A DNA stretch of 64,000 nt from an uncultured Selenomonadales bacterium. GTDB lineage: Bacteria > Bacillota > Clostridia > Christensenellales > QALW01. The stretch spans positions 1 to 64,000 of the forward strand of contig CAJKLB010000004.1 of the NCBI GenBank assembly GCA_905200615.1. The letters run 5' to 3'. This document shows positions 57,090 through 64,000 of the stretch, piece after piece. The notes under the pieces are model-generated. The model made no database searches. It worked only from the letters and a program-made list of their open reading frames with translations, and was not told the DNA's origin. Position 1 is the first letter of the stretch, and each line of letters opens with the position of its first letter. The translations under genes were made by a program, and so were the position numbers.

Positions 57090-57310
57090 GTCTAAATAAA
57101 ATGCTCGCGTCAATTCAATGCCGGCATCTTTTTCAGCTCCTAGTTACAAACTGAGTCTGGACGCAATTCGCGTTCAGGCTCTTTTCTTTTCAATCAATGA
57201 AGATGCTCGCGTCCACAACGACATCTTTTTTAATCCCTCTTTACAGCGTAACGCCGGACCCAGTTCGTTTTGGATTCAGCGTTATCTTTTAGATTGATTA
57301 CTCGATCGAT
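57051..57310 (+). repeat. Degenerate tandem array (family A) behind tRNA-Pro
   Basis: Three units of about 95-100 bases: 57051-57148, 57153-57244 and a decayed 57249-57310. Units 1 and 2 share the ACGCAATTCGCGTTC hairpin core, a T-rich tract, ATGCTCGCGTC and CATCTTTTT. Unit 3 keeps CCGGACCCAGTTCG, its own AACGC/GCGTT stem and a TCTTTT tract. Confidence 0.7.
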
Positions 57311-57341
57311 TGGCTTGGTTTCTTTTTCTTTTACACAGGAA

Positions 57342-57466
57342 CACCGGTTGTAATTTGAACAAAACGGTTCGGATCATAACCGGTATTTTTTATAGAAAGG
57401 CTTTTTTTACGGGGTTTAAGAGCAACAGTTCAGGCAGTATTCTTATAAAAATGTTGAAATACAGAC
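57342..57466 (+). repeat. Direct repeat, family C copy 1
   Basis: Contains ACCGGTTG, TTGAACAAAAC, GTTCG, ACCGGTATTTTTTA, then GGCTTT and a TTTAAGA stretch, in the same order and orientation as 62543-62652. ACCGG/CCGGT form a stem followed by a T tract. Diverged by short indels. Confidence 0.65.
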
Positions 57467-57599
57467 CGCTTAATTCCGTGCTGAATTCATTTTTATAGCA
57501 GTATTTTATCCGGCTGCTTGAATCCTGGATATTACTTCACACGCCCAACATTGAGAAGAAACCAACGCATAGTTAATCTTCTGCTAAAAAACATTTAAA

Positions 57600-57722
57600 T
57601 AAGAGTGTCGGCAAAGTCGACGCTCTTTTGCCCTGGCTCGAAAATCATTGCTTTTCGGACTGCATTATATTCCCTCCTATGCTCTTGAAAAGCCACTGAT
57701 CAAGCGGTTTTTCTCTTATAAG
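57600..57722 (+). repeat. Structured intergenic repeat, family B copy 2
   Basis: Starts with a GAGTGTCG/CGACGCTC hairpin, then GAAAATC-ATT-GCTTTTC, TCGGACTGCAT, and ends CAAGCGGTTTTTCTCTTATAA. Matches the minus-strand copy at 46526-46695 in order and hairpin positions with many base changes. No gene is visible in 57311-57932 otherwise. Confidence 0.65.
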
Positions 57723-57829
57723 AAGTTTAGGCGGCACACCGTCGCCGGAAAACAAAATGCGGCTGAACGCCGTAAAAAATGAAAGTTCGGGTTTGTCTAC
57801 ACTCTGAAATACAGAACATAATTTTTATG

Positions 57830-57858
57830 TTGAAGAATAAAGGAAAAAATGCTATAAT
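57830..57858 (+). promoter_or_regulatory. Sigma-A promoter for the giant surface protein gene
   Basis: TTGAAG (57830-57835), 17 bases, TATAAT (57853-57858). A second TATAAT at 57904-57909 lacks a good -35. Confidence 0.65.
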
Positions 57859-57932
57859 AATATTGTTTTCTATACAAGGAATCGACTCTTAATACAGATA
57901 GAATATAATATCCAAGCTACGGGAGGAAATTT

Positions 57933-60900
57933 ATGATACGACACAAAACATTCGGCTGCTTATTGACGATCTTTCTATCTCTGATCATGGTGATTGCAAC
58001 GGTGTTTGCCATCGACACTGCTGAAGCCACTGCTCCCACATCGGAGCAGTTTGCCACCGCGGAGCAGCTGAAAACATTCAATACCGATGATACGGACGGC
58101 TCTGTCAGCGCCGCCAAGATCTACCTGGGTGAAAATAACCGGCAATGGTGGATCGCGGGCAGTCAGAGCGGAGACAGCCTCGTGCTCTTTTCGGCAAGTT
58201 CTCTGGGAGACGCGAACTTTCAAGAGACCTTCCAAAATCAGGAGTATGAGGGGCAGGAGGTGTACGCCAACCACTACGGCGCCAGCCAGATCAGAGCGAA
58301 GCTGCAGGAGCTGGCCCAAAGCCTTTTCAACGCTTCAGAGAGCGCTTTGCTGAAGACTTCTACCATCTATACCGAAGACACATTAAATAATAAGGTGTAT
58401 GCCCTTGCGGATGAGTTGTATCTGGGGTATGCGACCTATGAATTTGATAAAACATATTTTTATGTGGGGGAAAATAGCGAGAATTCTCTTGAAAGTGGAC
58501 TCCGGGTGGACGGCAGCTATTGGGGATCAGAGAATTCTTGGCTGAGAAGTCCCATTCCTGATTTTAACATTGACGCGCTAACTGCAGATTCTTGCTATGG
58601 TGTAGATTATGGAGTAGTCAGAGGATCATACTCCATACGCCCGGCGGTGAAGATCGATCTTTCTAAGATTCTCTTCGGGTCTGCCGCCCCGGCGGCAGCG
58701 GCGGAAGGTACACTGACCCTGACTGATACGGACGGGGACGGTGCCTTCACCCTCCGCTATGCCTCGGACAGCCTCGGAACGGCGGAGATCTCCTTGGACA
58801 AAACGAGCGTAAATTTCAGCGGTGTGCCGGAGGGAACCTATCTGGTGGTGCAGAACAGCAACGGCGCCTACGCAAAAGCGGTTAGTGGCACTGCCTCTAT
58901 TACGGCATCTGATATGAATGTGACCAGCTTTGAAAACTGCAAGGTGTGGCTGGAAAAGACGGAGAACCGCATCACCTCTGCAACACCGGCAACGCAATTA
59001 ACACCTCCTCCTGTCACTAACTATGACATCTGGGTGGCCGGAGAACAGGTCACCAGCGAAAACGCCGGTAATATCCTTGATGACGGCACAGTAAGCTATG
59101 ATGCTAGGTCAAACACCTTAGCGCTGAACGGCGCCGTGATCAATCAGGCCTATACAAGCAGCGATTATTATACATCCGGCATTTATGCAGCGGGCGATAT
59201 CAACATTACCTTGACGGGCGATAACAGCATAAATATCTCAGACGGAATAATCGCGGCAGGAATTCATGCCAACGGTGTGATTCAAATCAGCGGCTCCGGC
59301 TCGCTTACCCTTAAAGTAAACGACGGAAGCAGTGAAACGAGAGTGATATCAACCGGATATACCGATGGGGAAGCCGGTGTTGTAATAAACAGCGGCACGG
59401 TCAAAATTGATGCGGACGGTGAACGGGGAATCTATGCTGTCTATGTAGATGGCTCTTATGGAACGCAGCTTCCGGATCGTTATTTTCGGATAAACGGCGG
59501 CACGGTGGAGATGGACGCAGAGTCAACATCACCTTATTCTTGCTATGCAACCAATATTAAACCGGACTTCAGCGGCTATGAGGGCTATTCCGCCACTGCT
59601 ATTTTAAACAGCTGGGAAGTACTTCAAGCCTATGACGAAAATAGCTGGAACTACTATCGATACATAAAGATTCAGCCCCTTGTATACGATGAAAACGGTA
59701 TTTCCGAGGATAAAGAACACTTCCAGCCGGCAGCGCCGGCGGACGACGGGTATTACGAGATCAAAAACGCCGGCAACCTCTTCTGGTTTGCGGAAAAGCT
59801 TGCGGAAAGCGATGATAACGATGCTCTCAACGCCCGTCTTGCCAGTAACATCACCATGCCGGAGGGAATGAACTGGGTGGCAATGAAGGTCGGAACCTAC
59901 GGCACACCTTACAACGGAACATTTGACGGCGCCGGATATACCATTTCAAACTTGAGTGCGGAATTAGAAGCCGGTGTATACAGCAACGAAGGTTTGTTCA
60001 AAACCATTGGAGAAAACGGAACCGTAAAAAATCTGGGCATGATCAACGCAAGCATAAAGCCCAGTTCCGGCGGCGCAGGGGCTATCTGCGGTACCAACCA
60101 CGGACTAATTGAAAATTGCTACAATCTAGGCGGCGAGATCAGCATCGCTTCCATATATGGCGGCGGCATCGCCGGAGAAAATGACGGAATCATCCGCCGG
60201 TGCTATAATACCGGCAGCGTGGAATCAACATTTACTTACGGCTCTTCTATCGGCGGCATCGCCGGGTATTCCCATGACGGCGGCGAGATTATCGACTGCT
60301 ACAACACCGGCGATATTACCGGCGCGTGGTATGTTGGCGGCATCTGCGGTGAGTTAAACGGTGGGACAGTTAAAAACTGCTATGGCACCGGAACAGCTAC
60401 GGCTACATATCCCGGCTACGGATCGACGGCAAATCCTATTGTCGGCGGCCGCCTTGGCAGCTGTGCCGTTGAAAACACCTATTATATCAACGCAGCAGAA
60501 AACAACGCCGGCGGAAAAACTTCCGCGCAGTTTGCCTCCGGAGAGGTGGCATATCTGCTCAACGCAAATCGGAACGAAGTTGTCTGGGGACAGACTATCG
60601 GCACAGAGAGCGCTCCTGTTTTAGGCGGCAAAGCGGTCTATGCCGGATATGAATACTGCTATTCCGACAGCCTCACATACAGCAATGACTCTTCAAAAGT
60701 TTACCAGACAAAGCCTGAGCATAATTTTGCCAAGTTAGAATATGATGCGACTTCTCACTGGTATTCCTGCACCAATGATGGCTGTACGGCAATCAACGGG
60801 AAAGAAAATCATAAGGGTGGTCAGGCAACCTACTTTAAAAAGGCGGTTTGCGAGGTCTGCAATCAGGTATACGGAGAGCTTTCGGCGGATACCATTGCGC

Positions 60901-62432
60901 CTACCGGGGAAATTTCCATCGGAACAAACAATTGGAATGAATTCTCTGATTCCATTACATTTGATCTGTTCTTCAAAGATGCTCAGACGGTTGAAATTAC
61001 AGCACAGGATGACAGCTACGATCATGATGGATACACCCAAGAGAAAAGAGTTCAAATTGAATATTATCTTCATACCGGAGATACGGCGCTGACAAAAGAA
61101 GAACTGGATAATAAAACCTTTACAGCATACACCGGAAGTTTCAATATCAATCCCGGCAATCAATATATCATCTATGCAAAAATTACCGATCACGCAGGAA
61201 ATGTGACCTATCTCAGTTCCGACGGTGTTGTGCTGGATGCTGCTGCGCCTGTCATTGCCGGTGTAACGAACGGAGCGACTTATTACACCACCCAGAGCGT
61301 TACGGTAACCGATGAAAATCTTGCAAGTGTTACCGTGAACAATCAGGTACAGAGCGCTTCCGCGTTTACCCTTCCCGGCAATGTGGAAGAAACATATACC
61401 GTTGTGGCCACCGATAAAGCCGGAAATGTTACAAACTATACAGTCACTATGAAGCCAATCGGAAGCCTTGCTGACTCTATTGAAGGTATCACAACCGACA
61501 ATGTAACTTCGGAGGACAACGCAGCGATTGAAGCAGTAAAAGCAGCTGTGGAGGCTGTAAACACTGATGAGGCTACCGATGAAGAAGCGGAAGCACTGAA
61601 AAGCATACTGGATAGCTGTGAATCTTTGATTACTAAGCTTAAAGAATCTGTACAGGCCGGAAGTACCGGGAATACCGAGAAGGTGGAAGATATTACTGCC
61701 GACAATGTGAAACCGGAAGATAAAGAGGATCTGACTGCTGCAAAAGAAGATCTGGAAAATGCTTTGAAAAACTTCGGCGGTAACTACACCGAAGGGGAAA
61801 AAGCGGCGTTGGAAGAAAAGCTCGAACAGATCAATAACGCCTTGAACAGCATTGAAAAAGCAGTGACAGTGCAGGATGCGATTACCGTACTGCCTGACAC
61901 TGTAGAACCGGATGATACCGATGCCGAAAAATTGATCAATGAGGCAAAAGAGCAGTATGATTTGCTGACCAACCATGAAAAATCCTTGATTTCCGAGGAA
62001 CTGAAGGAGAAACTGGAAAACTTGATGGGGGATCTTCTGGACTATCGAATCATTGAAGGTGACGGCAGCCGGTGGACAGTCGGAGAGGACGGTTCCGTTA
62101 CCATGACAGCCAACGGTTCCGTTGAGAAATTCGTAGGCATTAAAGTAGACGGAAAAGAAGTCGATGCAGCAAACTATACGGTAAAACCCGGAAGTACCAT
62201 CATCAGTTTGAAGCCGGAGTACCTGAACACGCTGTCTGTTGGCAAGCATACGTTGACGGTGATCTACACAGACGGCGAGACATCCGGTGAGTTTGAAATC
62301 TTAAAGAAAGCTGAATCCACTGCATCGGGAACAGGCGATAACAACAATATTGCTCTTTGGATTGCGATACTGTCTGTGTCCGGTATTGTACTCAGCGTAA
62401 TGACATACAGGAAAAAGAAACAATCCATCTAA
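57933..62432 (+). CDS. Giant GLUG-repeat surface protein
   Basis: 1499 residues. Signal peptide about 1-27; an N-terminal domain about 40-245 resembling DUF6273 (IYLGENNRQWWIAG, SWLRSPIPDF, SYSIRPAVKIDLS); a beta-helix-like part about 355-560; GLUG repeats about 660-850 (GAICGTNHGLIENCYN, GGIAGENDGIIRRCYN, GGIAGYSHDGGEIIDCYN); a Cys/His motif about 930-985 (SCTNDGC, AVCEVC); Ig-like part; an acidic helical stalk about 1175-1370; a C-terminal membrane helix about 1470-1490 with a basic tail. No LPXTG seen, so anchoring is by the helix. GGGAGG precedes the ATG. Lies between direct repeats; probably adhesin-like and laterally mobile. Confidence 0.85.
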   Translation: MIRHKTFGCLLTIFLSLIMVIATVFAIDTAEATAPTSEQFATAEQLKTFNTDDTDGSVSAAKIYLGENNRQWWIAGSQSGDSLVLFSASSLGDANFQETFQNQEYEGQEVYANHYGASQIRAKLQELAQSLFNASESALLKTSTIYTEDTLNNKVYALADELYLGYATYEFDKTYFYVGENSENSLESGLRVDGSYWGSENSWLRSPIPDFNIDALTADSCYGVDYGVVRGSYSIRPAVKIDLSKILFGSAAPAAAAEGTLTLTDTDGDGAFTLRYASDSLGTAEISLDKTSVNFSGVPEGTYLVVQNSNGAYAKAVSGTASITASDMNVTSFENCKVWLEKTENRITSATPATQLTPPPVTNYDIWVAGEQVTSENAGNILDDGTVSYDARSNTLALNGAVINQAYTSSDYYTSGIYAAGDINITLTGDNSINISDGIIAAGIHANGVIQISGSGSLTLKVNDGSSETRVISTGYTDGEAGVVINSGTVKIDADGERGIYAVYVDGSYGTQLPDRYFRINGGTVEMDAESTSPYSCYATNIKPDFSGYEGYSATAILNSWEVLQAYDENSWNYYRYIKIQPLVYDENGISEDKEHFQPAAPADDGYYEIKNAGNLFWFAEKLAESDDNDALNARLASNITMPEGMNWVAMKVGTYGTPYNGTFDGAGYTISNLSAELEAGVYSNEGLFKTIGENGTVKNLGMINASIKPSSGGAGAICGTNHGLIENCYNLGGEISIASIYGGGIAGENDGIIRRCYNTGSVESTFTYGSSIGGIAGYSHDGGEIIDCYNTGDITGAWYVGGICGELNGGTVKNCYGTGTATATYPGYGSTANPIVGGRLGSCAVENTYYINAAENNAGGKTSAQFASGEVAYLLNANRNEVVWGQTIGTESAPVLGGKAVYAGYEYCYSDSLTYSNDSSKVYQTKPEHNFAKLEYDATSHWYSCTNDGCTAINGKENHKGGQATYFKKAVCEVCNQVYGELSADTIAPTGEISIGTNNWNEFSDSITFDLFFKDAQTVEITAQDDSYDHDGYTQEKRVQIEYYLHTGDTALTKEELDNKTFTAYTGSFNINPGNQYIIYAKITDHAGNVTYLSSDGVVLDAAAPVIAGVTNGATYYTTQSVTVTDENLASVTVNNQVQSASAFTLPGNVEETYTVVATDKAGNVTNYTVTMKPIGSLADSIEGITTDNVTSEDNAAIEAVKAAVEAVNTDEATDEEAEALKSILDSCESLITKLKESVQAGSTGNTEKVEDITADNVKPEDKEDLTAAKEDLENALKNFGGNYTEGEKAALEEKLEQINNALNSIEKAVTVQDAITVLPDTVEPDDTDAEKLINEAKEQYDLLTNHEKSLISEELKEKLENLMGDLLDYRIIEGDGSRWTVGEDGSVTMTANGSVEKFVGIKVDGKEVDAANYTVKPGSTIISLKPEYLNTLSVGKHTLTVIYTDGETSGEFEILKKAESTASGTGDNNNIALWIAILSVSGIVLSVMTYRKKKQSI

Positions 62433-62451
62433 CCACTGAACAATTAAAGGA

Positions 62452-62488
62452 GGCAGCAGCGGACTGATTTGGTCTGTTGCTGTCTTTT
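62452..62488 (+). terminator. Terminator after the giant surface gene
   Basis: Stem GGCAGCAGCGGAC paired with GTCTGTTGCTGTC (G-U pairs), loop of about 7 bases, then TTTT. Confidence 0.65.
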
Positions 62489-62542
62489 GTTATTGCAAAA
62501 ATTTGTCGATTCAAATTCAACAGCCCAAAAAGTATGGTTGAA

Positions 62543-62652
62543 TACCGGTTGCATTTTGAACAAAACTGTTCGACCGGTATTTTTTAGGCTTTGTTTATGG
62601 GCTTTAAGAATATCCATGCGGATCGGACAAGTGCTTTTACAAAAACGCTGAA
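62543..62652 (+). repeat. Direct repeat, family C copy 2
   Basis: Same blocks and orientation as 57342-57466: ATACCGGTTGC, TTTTGAACAAAAC, ACCGGTATTTTTTAGG, GGGCTTTAAGAA. The ATACCGGT/ACCGGTAT stem (62542-62549 with 62573-62580) is followed by a T tract. Confidence 0.65.
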
Positions 62653-62694
62653 ATCCTGTGACAAAAAATAAAGGGTGCTGCAATTCCAACCCAT

Positions 62695-62952
62695 TTGTTC
62701 AATGAAATTTCAGCTTTTTTTATTACGACAATCAGCCAAAGCAAAAAAGCAAACAAAACCGTAAAAGAGGACACAATAATTAAGGTTGTGATTTCCAAAA
62801 GAAAGAAGCTTGAATATGAAAATGCATTAAAACAGGCGGAAACATGTTCTGAAAGGATGCATATGTGTGAAAAAGCAATCTTTGATCCGTTAACATCTGA
62901 GTATGGCAGTCAATTTACTGCTGAGGCAGCTCATAATCATTTAGATAAGTAA
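62695..62952 (+). pseudogene. Fragment like host-cell-surface lipoprotein (Ltp) repeats
   Basis: 85-codon frame with a TTG start and no ribosome site. The end (FDPLTSEYGSQFTAEAA) resembles the PF07553 repeat of Ltp-type phage and plasmid lipoproteins, whose usual form has YAI where this has HNH. No signal peptide. Most likely debris of a mobile gene; the match is by eye. Confidence 0.35.
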
Positions 62953-63128
62953 TAAGGTAATTCCTTCTTATAAATAACGGTAAAAAGCCATGAAACCTTT
63001 CTTTTTAGGGAAATATCCAAGTCTATACAGATATTTTCTTTGATAAATTAGCACGCTTTTCTTGATAAAATCGATAATAAATATGAAAGAGGCAGTAATT
63101 TTGGGTCACTGTCCTTCATCCTGTAGAT

Positions 63129-63157
63129 AAAGTCCTCGTTTTGAGGGCTTTGTTTTT
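63129..63157 (+). terminator. Hairpin with T tract in the debris region
   Basis: AAAGTCCTC/GAGGGCTTT (one G-U pair) followed by TGTTTTTAT. A second hairpin at 63329-63354 (perfect 10 bp AACAAACGGT/ACCGTTTGTT) is followed by ATTTTAT. No gene I can support lies in 62953-63502. Confidence 0.55.
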
Positions 63158-63502
63158 ATAGAAAGAAAGAGGAAAAAGTATCGAAAAAGGAGCAAAACGT
63201 GGGAATCATAAAGATAACAAAAGGAATTGAAAAAACGACAGGAAGTTCAAGAATTATGCTCAAAATTGTTTGTAGGCCCTCAGAATAAAATGGTGAGTAT
63301 TTTCTTAAACACAACTCAGCTATGTCTGAACAAACGGTAAAAACACCGTTTGTTATTTTATGTTCGCTGAAAAACATACTTTTCTATGTGCGCAGTGTTT
63401 CAAAGAAGCATACATAAATATAACAGAAGTTACATATATCTATTATTATACGGATATATTAATGTTATATATTCTAACGAATATTTCGTGAGGATGGTAT
63501 GG

Positions 63503-64000
63503 ATGACGGAACAAAAATTGATTGCTTTATCTCAAAAAATAAAAGATTCCGCGGTGGCCTTTCGTTTGGCTTCCGTTTATTATCATAAAGCGAACCGTAC
63601 CGAAGAGGATTTGAAAAAAGCGGCTGAATACTATACGCTTGCGGCGGATATGGGCAATTTAAAAGCGGCCTGCCGAGCCGGGAACTGCTACTTTTACGGA
63701 AAAGGTACCGAGCCGGATTTAGGGAAGGCTTTTTATTATTTTTCTCTTGCCGCAAAAAAAGATAATGTGCGCGCGCTTTATAAGTTGGGCGATTTTTATA
63801 TGAACGGGCTGGGCGGTGTGGAGATTGATCAAAAGAAAGCGGTTTTCTGTTATGAAAGAGCGTATCAGAAAGCCTCCGAAAGAATTTTGGATGAGATTTT
63901 GTATCCCGATATTTGCTTAAAACTTGCCGATTGCTATTTTAACGGCATTATTAAAAAAAAGAATTATCATATTGCATTGCGTCTATATGAAGACGCGGAA
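63503..64000 (+). CDS. Sel1/TPR-like repeat protein, 3' end beyond window
   Basis: Open frame of 166 codons running off the window. Sel1-type repeats (KKAAEYYTLAADMGNLKAACRAG, then LGKAFYYFSLAAKKDNVRALYKLG) of about 36 residues; these fold as pairs of helices and mediate protein contacts. ATG at 63503 has TGAGG 9 bases upstream; an in-frame ATG at 63494 touches that site. No signal peptide, so cytosolic. Function unknown. Confidence 0.8.
   Translation, partial: MTEQKLIALSQKIKDSAVAFRLASVYYHKANRTEEDLKKAAEYYTLAADMGNLKAACRAGNCYFYGKGTEPDLGKAFYYFSLAAKKDNVRALYKLGDFYMNGLGGVEIDQKKAVFCYERAYQKASERILDEILYPDICLKLADCYFNGIIKKKNYHIALRLYEDAE

Noticed and set aside
57051..57310. CRISPR array
   Set aside because: Units are about 100 bases, degenerate and only three; no short identical repeats with spacers and no cas genes.
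57342..62652. IS element or integrase-bearing island at tRNA-Pro
   Set aside because: No transposase or integrase frame and no exact copy of the tRNA 3' end were found; only the direct repeats argue for mobility.

Overview
The window reads as chromosome of an anaerobic, spore-forming member of the Firmicutes, most likely class Clostridia. The evidence is a PolC-type replicative polymerase, the sporulation pair yabP-yabQ next to a divIC-type gene, a complete rnfCDGEAB operon with the usual clostridial companions (apbE, NusG-II protein, Gx transporter), strong AGGAGG ribosome sites and sigma-A promoters. I cannot place it below class.

Layout. 0.2-4.3 kb: an LCP cell-wall ligase, a BspA-like leucine-rich lipoprotein built of two tandem copies, and a truncated DUF1906-like reading frame. 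4.3-14.8 kb (mostly minus): polC, a PAP2 phosphatase, asnS, a polar amino acid ABC transporter and a Ppx/GppA phosphatase. 14.8-15.8 kb: divIC, yabQ, yabP. 15.9-25.0 kb (plus): one long, tightly packed run, tsaE-tsaB-rimI-hydrolase-murF-ddl-lipoprotein-lrp-aminotransferase-trmL-MATE. 25.0-28.4 kb (minus): transketolase and a WbsX/GH99-like protein. 28.6-36.2 kb (plus): a lipoprotein and the F-type ATP synthase operon. 36.4-38.8 kb (minus): MFS transporter and FAD oxidoreductase. 39.0-46.1 kb (plus): apbE-nusG_II-Gx-rnfCDGEAB. 46.1-56.6 kb (minus): an accessory, largely surface-carbohydrate region with rhamnulokinase, an XRE regulator, a sialate O-acetylesterase, two paralogous CBM-like membrane-anchored proteins around a YitT transporter, and an SGNH lipoprotein. 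57-64 kb: tRNA-Pro(TGG), a field of degenerate repeats, a 1499-residue GLUG surface protein bracketed by direct repeats, gene debris and the start of a Sel1-repeat gene.

How genes work together. Rnf (ferredoxin:NAD+ oxidoreductase that pumps Na+ or H+) and the ATP synthase would form one energy-conserving pair; ApbE loads FMN on RnfD and RnfG. MurF, Ddl, LCP, PAP2 and DivIC cover envelope synthesis and division. TsaE/TsaB, TrmL, RimI and AsnS belong to translation.

Most unusual: (1) PolC keeps its polymerase and PHP domains, but its inserted 3'-5' exonuclease domain has lost all five DEDDh catalytic residues. (2) The ATP synthase delta gene encodes only the C-terminal third of the subunit (74 aa), and a 33-codon ORF with a ribosome site sits between it and atpA. 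(3) Three families of structured intergenic repeats cluster around tRNA-Pro and the giant surface gene; one family also has a copy behind rhaB. (4) A twin CBM/transmembrane protein pair is grouped with two SGNH-type esterases, which suggests an uncharacterised envelope glycan-modifying locus. All calls are from reading the sequence; no database search was run.
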